Origin: Diphasiastrum complanatum
Taxonomy: Eukaryota > Streptophyta > Lycopodiopsida > Lycopodiales > Lycopodiaceae
Length of the DNA stretch: 64,000 nucleotides
Assembly (NCBI GenBank): GCA_029204225.1
Contig: CM055104.1
Coordinates: 44,654,841-44,718,840, forward strand
Direction of reading: 5' to 3'
The translations under genes and the position numbers were made by a program. Positions 49,100 through 61,018 of this stretch are shown here, piece after piece (positions within the stretch are counted from its first letter, which is position 1; the number at the start of each line of letters is the position of its first letter). The notes below the pieces were generated by a model, which ran no database searches, had not been told where the DNA came from, and saw nothing but the letters and a program-made list of their open reading frames with translations.

Positions 49100-51570
49100 T
49101 TAGACCCATTTGTTAAATCCATCTGCTACTCCACTTTTTGTTCGTAATTTTTCATCCATACTGATCAAATTTTTATTTGCTCTTTTCTTTTTTCGTTTAA
49201 AAAAAAAATGGGACACCATATTTGTACAGCTCTTGAAGCAATCTCTTACATCGAGACTACACTGCATTCTAGCCATGACTACCAAGTTTGTCATATTAGC
49301 TTCATTTGAGATGTTCCCTGATGAGACAATTCAACAATACACCAGACGACTGTACAATATGGTGAAAGACAATGATCTACTGAGCCTAGAGACCATAATG
49401 AAGAACTACTATATCAGACTACTCGACAAGATCAAGTCTGGTATGAGAAGTTCGCATCCTATACTTCATTGCCACAAATTTGTCAAGATGCGGTCATTAT
49501 GGAGAATATTATCTTAAGGAAGAGAGTAGATCACTCCTATCCAATGTAGAAATATCAGACGGGAAATCAGAAAAAATATGAACGTTCAACGCTAGTGAAG
49601 CACACAAGAGAGAAAGTCTATGAATCATCTGGGAGTGTAACAGGATCTAGCGGATCAAGTGCAACAAAAGACCACAAACCTAGTACTTCAAGTTCCGGAT
49701 GTCATCAAACTCAAGCTCACACGGCAAAGTTTCTTGAGAAGGACCAATGTACATACTATTTTGAGGATCATCCAAGTACAAGATGTCCGATCAAGAAATC
49801 GTGCTTCGTACAAAGAAAGAATGCAAAGTAGCAAGTTCGACAACAAGATCTAGCAGTTCGAAGGTCAAAAATAAAACCAAGCCTACAAGGAATTCACCAA
49901 GCGGATGGATGTCAAAGCCATATATCTAAATCACAAGTTTCTCCAACGAAAAGTGGCCAAGTGGAAGTATTGGTCATATCATCTTGCATGTCACTGAACT
50001 CAAAAGAAGACCATAATAGCCTACCAGTTTATTTTGTGAAAGATCCTAAGGGATGTCCATTACTTGTGTATGCTTATCAACTCAGAGGACATGGTATACT
50101 GCACATGGTACGATGCTTTGGATGCGGAGGAAGACATTGTCGAGCCGAATGTCCACATCGAGGTGATCCATCAACATTCGAACCTATGTGTGGACAATGC
50201 AAAGGTAACCATCCATGCTTGGATTGTCCAGTGTGGAACTCACAAGGAGGCATTTGGTATATGTAGATCAACATGCACTTGTGTTGTCCAATTCACATAC
50301 AAACTTAATGTGCTATAAGTGAAAAATCTTAGTGCCACATGGGTATGAAAAAAGTGAGAAAGAAGTCAATTTGACAAAAGTTTCAAAGTACACAGATGCA
50401 CTCATCACCAAACCGACAACAACATCACAAAAGACAAGGCTGGTAGAATCTATCAAGCTGATGGTAGCTGAGGAAGTCATGAAATTGGCAACCGACGAAG
50501 TCCAACGGATTTTACCAAGTCTCTTGGCACAATCATTGCAAAGATTTCTTGTTGTTGAATTACAAAGGGAGCCTGTGTCAACATAGCAACTTGAAGACAA
50601 CTCAACACAAAGTACGAGTAAAAGGGCGATCACAGCCTTCAATTGGGAAGTGCAATACCAAGGGAGAGGCTAAGATTGATGATTTCCCTTCAATGAGCAA
50701 GATTCAACCAAAGTCTAATTGTTCCAAAAAGCAACAGACCACAACACAATGCCAAATCCGGGTATAGCATTGGGTTGGGCTTATACACACAGCCCTCGCA
50801 CTTATTGCTCTACATGTACAGTGTACTATGGTGGGGTGCATTTGTCAAAGGACCAATGTCCCCAGACCAAGTAGGAAGAGGAGCAGATGAGAGAGTATCC
50901 TTATCTATCGATACTTGGATCTCTCATGTACACAATGGTCTGTACAAGACTAGATATCTCTTTTGCAGTAAGCTCACTCAATCGATATATGGCCAATCCT
51001 ACCATTATCCATTGGAAGGCTCTCATAAGAGTCATGAGATATATTCGAGCTACCATGGACCAGCGCATCTGCTATGGAGATGTCAACAACGACAATCTTC
51101 ATCAGCTCAGTGGATATTCTGATGCAAGCTGGGGAGGATATGTAGACTATTGTAAGTCCACATCTGGATTTACATTCTTCTTCAACGGTGGTCCTATCTC
51201 ATGGAACAGTCGTAAGCAAACCTCTATCGCACTTTCTTCTACAGAAGCAAAATACATTGTTGCTTCTCAATCTATTAAGGAAGCGTTTTGGTTGAGAAAT
51301 TTATTGCCAGACATTAATTTGTATCAGTACAACTCCACCATTTTATTCTGTGATAATTAGAGTGCTATTGCCTTATTGGCCAACCCTAGAATTCACTCTA
51401 GGAGTAAGCACATTGAAATCAGATATCACTACATTAGGGGCAAAGTTCTCAACAAGCAAGTGAGCTTAACGTATTGAAGAACGCAGGACATGGTTGCAGA
51501 TGTATTCATGAGGGCATTAAGTGTTAATGTAGACAACAATTTTGTGAATTGCTCAATTTGAAGATCAAGG
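49100..51570 (+). mobile_element. Degenerate Copia element, internally deleted
   Basis: Gag-like MFPDETIQQYTRRLYNMVKD is at about 49,308. Cysteine knuckles are CTYYFEDHPSTRCP (49,750) and CFGCGGRHCRAECP with CGQCKGNHPCLDCP (50,110-50,235). After about 600 bp of broken sequence comes the RT end and RNase H, 50,887-51,360: PYLSILGSLMYTMVCTRLDI, YSDASWGGYVDYCKSTSGF, STEAKYIVASQSIKEAFWL, then HSRSKHIEIRYHYIRGKV. Integrase and the YVDD core are not visible. No LTRs identified. Confidence 0.8.
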
Positions 51571-52508
51571 CATTCACAGTTCGTTCTGACTGTGTCACTT
51601 GTCTCACACGAGCTACAGCCTTTCAAAGAATGAAAAAAAAAATAGATTTGCTACCAGCTCATCCCTCTTCACTACAACCTCTGTTGAAGAATTAAATGAA
51701 CCAGGGTTACACAGATTCTAAAACTACTGCTATTCACTGCACCAAATCGCATCTTCACCTCTTGAAGATGGCAATCTTGAGCCATTTGGAAGAAGCATTT
51801 CACAGATAACATTCTAACCAAATCATAGTAGAAGAACCCATGCAAACACCAGATCACAATCACCAGCGAGCTTTAATCTCTAGCAACCAGACAGAGGAAA
51901 AGACAATCTGGGACAGCGATTGTTTACCGTCTTGACATTTTTTTTTTCAGCCTTCAAAGGGGAAGGAAGACTTATTCGATGTTTGCAAAAGCTACTAAAA
52001 AAATTGCAGAGAACAACAATTTCATCCTATGTTCTTAACATGCAGATTTGTGGGAGGATTTGGGTAGAGAAACCCCTTAATCCTTTGCATGTATTACTGG
52101 AATCATCCCAGATAAATTGACTTATTATCAGCTTATCTATGAACTAGTCATGATTCGGAACATCCAAGACTATCATACAATTGCAATTTTAATTGAGCAA
52201 AATCAACAGCGAACCTAAAGCCGGATCACCAGAGCAGATCATTCTACAATACATAAAAGCTTTTCAAAGAAGTAGAAAAACACGAATGAATTCACATAAA
52301 CTCCAGCATCTTTATCAAAATAGCACATGTAGAAGAGCAGTCTACTAACAATTTCGAAAAGTATGCCTCATACAAGAACTATGGAATCCCTATTCGAACT
52401 TCTCTTGAAAAAATCAGCACTCAATTCCGGGATGCCAATCCAAGTGCTTTCAACTTCCAAAATCGATGTAGAGCTTGTCTACATCCCATCCAAGATCTCA
52501 TCTTAGCT
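51571..52508. other. No recognised gene; likely leader of the minus LTR family
   Basis: Lies downstream (minus strand) of the primer site at 52,509-52,523. The part next to it matches the leader at 20,840. No coding relic otherwise. Confidence 0.4.
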
Positions 52509-52523
52509 GGATTCTGATACCAA
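52509..52523 (-). other. Primer binding site of the minus-strand LTR
   Basis: Minus strand TTGGTATCAGAATCC directly follows the LTR end TTAACA. Related to the tRNA-Met primer site TGGTATCAGAGC but different in its last bases. Confidence 0.75.
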
Positions 52524-52990
52524 TGTTAAGACCCTAAGGGATAACCCCTAAGATGAGGATATGAGAACACAATAGAAGAGACTATGGAGCCAAACTGCCC
52601 AACCAAACCTAGATCTAGCCCCCAAGCCATGCCATGTGAAGCAAGAGGAGAAGAGAGAAACTGGTAACCTAAACCCAATATGTCGACGAGAGAATCCCTA
52701 CCTCATTATACAGAGAGTAGAGTCCTGTGCATGAAACCATGCAACCCCCATGTAGGTCAACTATTAATAGATCACATCTCTTCATGCAATCCTCCTGTCT
52801 ATATCCGTCACACGTACATGCAATACTCCATACGTCTCAATTAGAGTATCTGGGTCCTCTCAAGGTAATTACTCACAAACAGGCCTTGACATGGAATTAA
52901 ATCATGGCGTGACCAATAATCTCGAGTACTGGAAAGCTGGTCTACCATATTAGGACTGTTCCAGGTCCTTAACCAAATATGGCCATAACA
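52524..52990 (-). mobile_element. LTR of a repeat family, minus orientation
   Basis: 467 bp on the minus strand from TGTTATGGCC (52,990) to CTTAACA (52,524), with inverted ends TGTTA/TAACA and a primer site adjacent. Reverse complement of the LTR at 20,317-20,799. Diverged, with many point differences. Confidence 0.82.
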
Positions 52991-55211
52991 TTTAGGCTCT
53001 TTGAGCTCTAAATATTCTCCTATTGAGGCTTATCTTCTCAAGGGATGGGAACTATGGAAATGGAACCTACCTACGGATCTTAATGATCCTTTCCAAAGTG
53101 ATTTCTAACAACTACTTTACTATTGTGTGATTTTGTAGATTAGAAGGGTGAAAGCTTGAGCTAATGACTTTCTAATTGTGATAGCATGATTAAGCAATGA
53201 CAGCTTTCTTCTCTCTCTCTCAATCTCTAATCATACAAGTAAATAGTGATTACAAAATGGTGTCACATCCCTACTTATAGACAAAGTTAGGATTAGGGTT
53301 TTTGGTTCACCCAAAACCATGTGCCACGAGTACAGTGCACCTTCTAAGAGTGTCTGACGTTATATTATAGATTGATCTAACTCTTATGTTGACTTGGCCA
53401 TGCTTTTATTCTCGTTGCCGTACAATATGTTGGGGAGACGCTGGGCTTTGTTTTCGCTAGTTGGCCGGTCTGCAATCTTGTCGACCTTCTGATATTGGCT
53501 TTCTTGGATATTCGTTGGGCACTTTCGGCATTTATTATAAGATCAAAGGCTGAACTTTCTTCATACCAACTCGGTGAGGAGAAACCAACTTTCCCTGCTA
53601 GCTCATTTGACAGAATTTTTGCACTCTCTTTAACTTTTGAATGTGTGTCAGTGGAGCTCAACTCTATATTAATCACTATCTTGGTTATTTTTAGTACTTG
53701 CATATCAATAAAAAGGATTTTTTGGTCTACTTATAATGCATGTATAGGATATTGTTACAAGCACTCTCAAATCTATGATCAATAGATATTGCAAATTTAT
53801 AAGTTGATGAGTCTCAATGTGAATATAAAAATTATATATAAATGAAAATTTATGAGCATGTTTCTGGAAGAGAATTAATTACCATGATTGTACAAATGCC
53901 AAGATGAAAAATATCTTTAGGTAAATTTTATGATAGTACACTTGTGGAAGAAATTTGAGCTCCATCATTGTGGATCTAGTATGTTGGTCTTTTTTGTAAC
54001 TTCCATACCAATAACAAGATTATTTATTTATTTATTGATAATATATGCTTAAAACATTGTGATAAATAAATATTGTACAATCATTATTGCGAATTCATAA
54101 CTTCACTAGTTTCAATATCAAAATCTTAAATATTTGCAAATAAATTTGAAAAATTGGAAGACAGTGCTCTCATGAGCTCTTATTTATGATTTTTTTTATA
54201 TTGCATGTTTTGAAAATCATAATTTGACAAAATTCAACATAAAAATACCATCATGATTTCAATTATTCTGCATATTGTAATTAACAATTTCAACTGACAA
54301 TCTCAGTTTTAATCATGATTGTAATCTCAATATTTATAGCATTCAATATTCATGGTTTTACAAGAGTCAAAATTGTAGGTCTTTTTCTCAAAGCAATCAA
54401 ATGTTTAAAAATATATTTTTTCCAATTTTTTTTTTTGATATTTAGAGTTCCAAAGAAATTATGAAGAGGAACCCTCTCAGCTCTTTTCCCCAAGATTTCA
54501 GACCTGCTATCTTGGAAAATGCCAGTTTGAAGCTTCAAAACGATGCCAAATTTCCCGGTGCTTGATTTGAGCAGCTGATTGATCTGATTTCAGGTGTGGG
54601 GCTCCAACAAACTGAGTGAAAACCGAAATTTTACTATAAGAAATCCAAAAAATTTTGTGTCTCTACCCTCGCTGACTGGACAGCCACCTGTCTAGCCCAA
54701 TTTTCTGAAATTCAAGGCCCAATACCTGCTTGAATCTCTGATCTGACCTCAAGCAGTAGGTCGCTGGTCTGTGGCAATCTAGTTTGAAGTTCAAACTACT
54801 GAGAAATCTCAGAAATCAAATTTTTCAGCTCCCTATCCAACGTTGACCCTGCTACTCTATTTCTGATTAGAACTTACTCTAATCTACTCAGAACTTGCTA
54901 CAATTTTCAGATCTAAAGACTAGATATACAATGATGGATCTACCCATTTTTTTCCCTTGAATTATCGCTCAGATGACTTAGAATTTTACTGAAATTGCCT
55001 TGTCAGATAGCTGTCTCTATAGCAATGGATCTCTCTCAGAAATCTAACTCATATTCCAACTGAAAGGAAGATGATTCAATGGAAATTTTCACAATAGAAA
55101 GCTACTCCTCCAACGCTGGATCTGTCTCTCCTATTTACCAAAGTTTTTAAGAGATTCTGAGCACTCTCTCTACTTTCTCCTTGCTGCTACTTAGCTCCCA
55201 AAGATGGAGAT
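52991..55211. other. AT-rich stretch without recognised coding content
   Basis: No conserved motif on either strand. The part next to 55,212 follows a Copia-type primer site on the minus strand, so it may be non-coding internal DNA of a large retrotransposon derivative. A 108-codon minus frame at 53,377-53,703 is not recognised. Confidence 0.4.
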
Positions 55212-55579
55212 GGCTCTGATACCAGTGTAATAGATCCTAACACCACAGTAGGGCAAACACTAACTGATCCACCCAACCTTGCCTACTCCATGATATAGAG
55301 TAAGCCCCTCCTAGCCCAGTGTGAAGACTGGTAGCATGCAACTGCCAAGTGTCGGCCACGTGTCACTGACGTGGCCGACTGCATGTCGGGACCCAACTGG
55401 GAGTCCTATCCTGCTGACAAGGTCCCTAGGTTGTGTTAGGCCCGCCATGGCTATGGACCGTGCTGGGGCACACTACTCACACTATCTTCCCCTGTTGGTC
55501 GTGTACGTTGGACACGACCCTGACTGTGGTATCTGACCTATATGTGTTCTCTAGGGTTTGGCACTGGTCATGAGCTCGT
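55212..55579 (-). mobile_element. Possible LTR with tRNA-Met primer site, minus
   Basis: On the minus strand TGGTATCAGAGCC (55,224-55,212) is a perfect Copia-type primer site. The sequence before it runs from TGTTACGAGCTCATGACC (about 55,579) to CTATTACA (55,226), a TG...CA segment of about 354 bp. No second copy was found, so the 5' limit is uncertain. Confidence 0.5.
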
Positions 55580-55725
55580 AACACCACCCACTGCTTTTCC
55601 ACCAAATTAAAAGCCAAATCGACATCGCCTTCCGAAATGCACTTTGTCGCCAACTCCCAACTACGTGCCCAATGGAATGTTTGGCGCGCTTCAATCACTT
55701 TCTCCGCTGCAATCACTCTGTTTTA
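55580..55725 (-). other. Possible coding fragment, unrecognised
   Basis: Minus strand reads IEARQTFHWARSWELATKC and SEGDVDLAFNLVEKQWVV, a protein-like run next to the putative LTR start. It could be element-derived or a host exon. No family recognised. 55,726-56,890 contains nothing else I can assign. Confidence 0.2.
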
Positions 55726-56892
55726 CGGTACCATACTTGCAGGTATAGTCCAGTTCCGTTTGGAGGTTATAGCCTTTCGTGGATCAAAACGGATAAAGAA
55801 CCCAAAAATAGGGATTTTTCTAGTATTTGAACTGTTTTTTCAAAGTGAAAAAACTTCACCTTTCATAAACGTGGGACCCAACTCCGATTTCACATTGAAG
55901 ATTTTTAATGAAGTTGCATGTCCAGATGCACTTCATACCCTTCGAAGCCTTTCAAAGCCCATCCAGTGGTTCATCTCCATCTGACGGCCCTTATTGAAAG
56001 CGATTTCCACCCTTGATCAAGGTGAGTGCAACTCCGAAGGTCTTGCTGTCTCCTATGCATCGATGGCTCATCCTATAGCCGCTACATACCAAATGACACT
56101 AAGCCTTTGCCTCAACTAGGTGCGCAAACTCCTCCACGAGCTTTCTCTCCTTTGGCTATGGAGGTTTTGAGATGGCCGCCCTACTCCACATTCATTGTGC
56201 CCTCTCCTCCACGCGGCCCTCCATGGCCTCCTGATTGCTAGCTCGCGCTGCCAAGGCACCCTCCTCTGTGCCTTTACAGCTTCAGATTTCGTTGAGCATG
56301 CAAAGAAAGCCAAGATTTTGTACTACAAAATTCTAGGTCAGGGTTTTTATTCATTCTTTTCACTTAGCAGCCTATATACAAATCTTCAACAACCAAATCT
56401 TTTTGCTCTAAGGTCGCCCTACAGCTGGGAAGCTGATGCTTTAATTCGTTTGTCAAACGGTGTCCAATTGAATGCACACCAATCACAAACACCAAGTAGC
56501 CTCTCTACGGAATTTTCAGAATTCCGTCTTTCTTGAGTTCTGATTCAGCCGACAACTCCTGTCTCCGAATCCTCTTATAGTCTCAAGCTTAGCAGGCTTT
56601 TGTATGCTAGAAGTTGTGCACCAGTGCTTCACTTTCCATCTACAACCCGCCGTAAACCCCGAACTCTTAAAAGACTCTTCTCCCGAAGCTCTCTTCAATG
56701 ACGACACTGTATTGTGTACACTCCCTGTACGGCTTCAAACTAAGTTGATACCAACTTAGAATTTGCTTCAAACTCAAAATGAAATTACACTGTACATATA
56801 GTTCTTCACTCAGGCAACCCATGCATGACCTAGGTTGTCGTTGACGGGATGCGTGTCCCGTCGACTCGCCTCGTGGCGAGGCCAACTGATCT

Positions 56893-57997
56893 TTATCCAC
56901 TGATAGGATCCATAGTACAGTAACACAGTGATTCTACTTTGATTCTAACTAAACTAATACTTTGTTGTTGCTCAAATTCCCTCTCAACTATATGTGCTTT
57001 GTACTCATTGAGTAGCCCATTTTCTCCATAATTAGATTCATAAATCCATTTACAAATGATAAACACCTTATAATCAGGTAGCTCAATTAAGTCCCAAGTC
57101 TTCTTTTTCATTATTGCTTCCATTCCAGTTTCCACATTTGCTTTCCATTCTTTGTGCTCCTTTGCCTATATAAAAGACATTGGCTCATGTGTTTTGAGTA
57201 CTAAAATATCAAAGCTAGATTTATCTCCACGCATTGCGGGCATCTATTTCACATTGGCCTTTTGAGCTCTCCTTGTTCACTAGATTTGAGATTCTTTCCC
57301 TCCTTTCCCTTCCTGGTTACCTTCAAATATGACTCGGGTAACCTCTTTGGTCATCTATGGTCTTGTCTTTGTCCTTTGATTCTTCCACATCTAGTTCTTT
57401 CTTAATTTCAACACTCATATCATCCTCCACAAATTCTTGAGTCATATTTTTTTTTGGTGCTTACCCATTTCATCAAAGATTACATCCCTATTAATGATAA
57501 GCTTATGTGTATCCCTCTCATCTATAAGCTTTGGCTTTCTCATCGCCAAGAAAAATATTTTGCGTTTGAATTTCCTTGTGTCTCATAAAAAATGTGTGTG
57601 TAAGCACTACAACCAAATACTCTCAAATGTGGAAAATTCCAATAAGTGTTTCATAGGGTGTCAACCTTCCAGTGAATTCATAAGAGATTTGCTCATGATA
57701 TGAGTGTCAGCTACAAGCTTATGACCAAAACATGTTTGGTAACTTCTTGCGCTTGAGCATTGATCTAGCCATTTACTCTATGTTTCCATTTTACAACTGA
57801 TTTTGTTGCCATGAGTAAGGAGTTACAATTTGTCTCTTGATCTCTTGATCCTTGCAAACCTCAAGCCCCACCCTCGTCCAACGATCCAAAAGCTTCCATC
57901 CAAAGTCATGATTCACAATGAAATATTTCAAGTCTTTAAACATGGCTAACTTCATTAAAGTTAAGCCCAAAAGAGGGAGTGGTGTATTCCCAACCAC
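56893..57997 (-). mobile_element. Copia pol relic, minus strand
   Basis: From the right: integrase end EIKRQIVTPYSWQQNQL then MARSMLKRKKLP (57,800-57,740), a frame-broken FKRKIFFLAMRKPK / DTHKLIINRDVIFDEM region (57,600-57,470), and RT start KKKTWDLIELPDYKVFIICK and YGENGLLNEYKAHIVEREF (57,135-56,930). Multiple stops. No RNase H or LTR recognised. Confidence 0.8.
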
Positions 57998-58300
57998 AAG
58001 TGAAGCTACAAGCTAGGTCACTGTCCTCGTCCAAGGATGGCGAAGAGCTCTTTGCATCTACCATCATCTTTGCATAATCTAGGAACTCTCCATTGCCCTT
58101 GGATGGGGGAGGGAACTAGCCTACACCTTCAACTACTATTAGAAATACACTCCTCCCTAAAAAAGATTCGTGTGGCCATGTTAGGAGAAGTCACCATATG
58201 ACCTTTTAAGTAGGTTTTAATTTTTAATGCACCATAAACTATCATAATTCATGAACTAGCAATATGGCATTATTGAATAGTCTATAATGAATAACAATTA
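57998..58300. other. No recognised feature
   Basis: Between the Copia relic and the SINE I see no gene, repeat or motif. Confidence 0.4.
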
Positions 58301-58369
58301 AGGTTTTTTTGTGAATTTATGGACTTGTGGACCTATGGACCAATGTACGATTCTTTTTGGTTCATCGAT

Positions 58370-58578
58370 TAGAAAGAACATTTTCACTACCTTACAAAGC
58401 CTAAAATTCAAACGAAGCTTGATTTCAAAGACAGGTTTTAACACAAGGCCCAACTTCCACTACACATAAGACACATGGTTCCAATTAAAACCTTACATGT
58501 CTTCACTCGTGCATTGGGGATTTGAACTTGGGTGAGCAAACCTACAACCCAAGCTCTGAGCCATCGAGCTAGGACCCC
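58370..58578 (-). mobile_element. tRNA-derived SINE, minus strand
   Basis: The minus strand starts GGGGTCCTAGCTCGATGGC with an RNA polymerase III A box TAGCTCGATGG (58,571-58,561) and, about 32 bases on, a B box AAGTTCAAATCCCC (58,529-58,516). This is the tRNA-like head of a SINE. The tRNA-unrelated body continues leftwards; its 3' end and tail are not certain. Confidence 0.6.
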
Positions 58579-59359
58579 TTGGATTGAAAAACTAATATCA
58601 TGCTACACCTAGATTGATTTTAAAAGTGAAGTAAGGGCTAGTGCACAATCTTATATCCTAAATCCATAGTATAACCATGAACCAACCCATGCGTGGTGTG
58701 GTGGTGTAGCACTCTTGGGTTGGGCTTGTAAGTTCTCTATTGACGTGTGGGCAAACACGTGCCTAGTTTAGAAAAGATGGAACTATGAGCCAAGCCTAGA
58801 GACTAGTGGAGCCTAGATTTGAACCTAGTTATACATTAAGGTGCCAAGGCATAAGCTTAGATACTACAACAACATGGATCCAACCTTAGCTTAATCTTGA
58901 AATTATACATTAACAAAAACCTAAAGTTCAGCATTTGATATGTATGCAACCATGAAAGGCCTCAAGTATGTAGGTTTTTGAGCCCAACAAAAGAAAAAGG
59001 TGGATTAATTGAAAAATTTGTAGGAGGCAAGCATTGGAATCATTGTAAGGCAGTTGGATTGAGCATTTAATGGCACCTTTTAGAACATTCTAATTTGAAG
59101 TGACATAAAAATGTGCCAATCCCTACAAAGGTAGTTCTAATTTGTGTTTGAATCTATATTCTCTCTTTATCAAGAGACCTTTTCCATACCAAGTCATCAT
59201 GTGAATGAGATGCTCCTAGCCCTTGCAAAAAAAAAGGTCGATTGCTAGGAGGAAATTGTGAACTTCGGATGTTTGAATGCCACTTTGTACTTAAAGCATT
59301 GTTGGTTGATATCTTCTCTTATTAATGCTTTGATGCACTTTGATAAAAACCTATCATTA

Positions 59360-60190
59360 TTACAATAAGCCTAGTCACTGGGGGCATGAGTGCTTCGAGA
59401 AGCAAAAGGAAGCAAGAAACACAAATTGCAGGTGAGCAATAATGTTGACCAACAAATATTTGACAATAATGATGAAGGCGAGGCTCAAATTTGTTCATTA
59501 TCAATGACAAGTAATGAGGTCAATAGTACCTGGTGCATTGGAATGTCCAAGCACATGACCTCATGGAAAGAGTGATTCTCAAAATTTAGAGAAATCCACA
59601 ATGATGACGACATTGGACAAGTGCATAGTCGGTTACCACCCGTGAAATGCGTTGGAGTTGTGTTAGTGAGAGACTATCCAATGGAATGGTAAAGCAAATT
59701 AAAAAAATGTGCGATTTGTACCCATTAGCCACAAATTTGGTCATCTTAGTGTTCAAAGATTGCAAATTTGAAGTGGAATATTATTGTAACTGGTTAGCTT
59801 AACATTTCATTTGAAGGTAGAATTTGTGAATGATGTATTATGGGCAAACTGGGCAAACATCATAGGGACTGATTTTCCAAGAGTGAAGCAAAAATTAACT
59901 AGTGGCATTCTAAATCTTGTTCACATGAATCTATGTGGACCTATGTAGACTAGATCACTTAGTGGCATTTACTATTTCATTTGTTGACGATGATAATAGC
60001 TACATGTGGATTTGTTTTATGAGCAAGAAGTCAAATATTCTCGCAAGATTCACGGAATCCAAGGCTCTAGTGGAAATACAAATAAGATGTTGCATCAAGA
60101 CATCGAGGTCTGATGGTGCTAATGAATATTTTTCAGTGGAGTTCATAGAGCATGCATCCTAAATAATCAAGACGAGAAATTCATTTCCCC
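59360..60190 (+). mobile_element. Copia pol relic, plus strand
   Basis: Gag-knuckle remnant CH-GHECFEK (about 59,375), decayed protease STWCIGMSKHMTSWKE (59,530), GAG-pre-integrase remnant CIMGKLGKHH, then integrase HMNLCGPM, YYFISFVDDDNSYMWICF and SRSDGANEYFSVEF (60,110-60,150). Several stops. No RT. Confidence 0.75.
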
Positions 60191-60339
60191 AATGACTAAC
60201 ATTATACTATCTCCAATGCGATAGAGGCCTTTCGAGCGCAGGGAAATTTAAGGTGGGCCATGACTCCCGTCTGGCCCCCACTTCTAACGTCAATCATCCA
60301 AAAACGTCGGGACGGGATGGGAAGCACTAGCTCTTGCGT

Positions 60340-60500
60340 AGGCTTTAAATGCCTGTTGCGCTCAAATGCACATCCAACGGAAGTGGTCAGGTGAGAGTAT
60401 GAGACGCTAGGTCTCTCACTTAACCACATCCGTTGGATGTGCATCTCAGTTTCTCGCTTAACCACAACCGTTGGATGTGCATCCGAGCACGACAAGCATT
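60340..60500. promoter_or_regulatory. Palindromic GCACATCCAACGG motif, three copies upstream of PUS1
   Basis: GCACATCCAACGG at about 60,368 and its reverse complement CCGTTGGATGTGC at about 60,428 and 60,468. The second occurrence is part of ACATCC-GTT-GGATGT, a 3-base-loop inverted repeat. The segment is the nearest unique-looking DNA upstream of the pseudouridine synthase gene, so it may be promoter; it may equally be a repeat end. Confidence 0.35.
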
Positions 60501-60877
60501 TATTGCCTCTGCATTTTTCAGACAAAATGGGCAGAAGGTACCACTTTGCAAGGTACCCTAAATAGACCACAATATAAAGCATGTGATACCTAGAATTAGG
60601 GCATAGGACGAGGAGGCAAGAGAGGAGCTCTTTTGGGCGATGGCGTTCTCCTCCTGCTCAAACCCTAGACGGCCGACCTCCGCTTGAGCTCTGCTTCCTC
60701 TGCTTTTTCCTCTCCACAAATCACATCCAGGCTGTGTTCTTCTGCTATGGCAGGATCCTGCATTCATCGCGGAGGTTTGCAGATGCTTGCGTCTTCGACT
60801 TATTTAAGGATTTGTTGAAGGAAGAAGTATGAATCATGGAATGCAGCTTTTGTGGTATGCAGAGATAGGCTGAAGAG

Positions 60878-61018
60878 CATGGATTTTAGATCAAGCGCTT
60901 CTGAAGTGGAGGTTGTTGTTGGCAGAGTAGCACTTTCAGAGGTGAGCAGACCAGTGTCCTTGTTTAGGTTGCCATGTCAGCTGATGTCCGAAGCTAGAAT
61001 AATTGATTGTGAGGTGTA
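60878..61018 (+). CDS. Upstream open frame or 5' coding exon of PUS1
   Basis: ATG at 60,878 starts a 46-codon frame, MDFRSSASEVEVVVGRVALS and on to DCEV, whose stop TAA (61,016-61,018) ends immediately before the main ATG at 61,019. It could repress translation as a uORF. A GAG/GTGAGC donor at about 60,941 would instead allow a 5' intron. Which is right needs transcript data. Confidence 0.4.

Noticed and set aside
53377..53703. 108-codon minus-strand frame
   Set aside because: No recognisable motif and no splice or start context; kept only as a note in the stretch description.
58510..58578. Functional tRNA gene
   Set aside because: A and B boxes are present, but I see no complete cloverleaf or acceptor stem, and SINE-like body follows.
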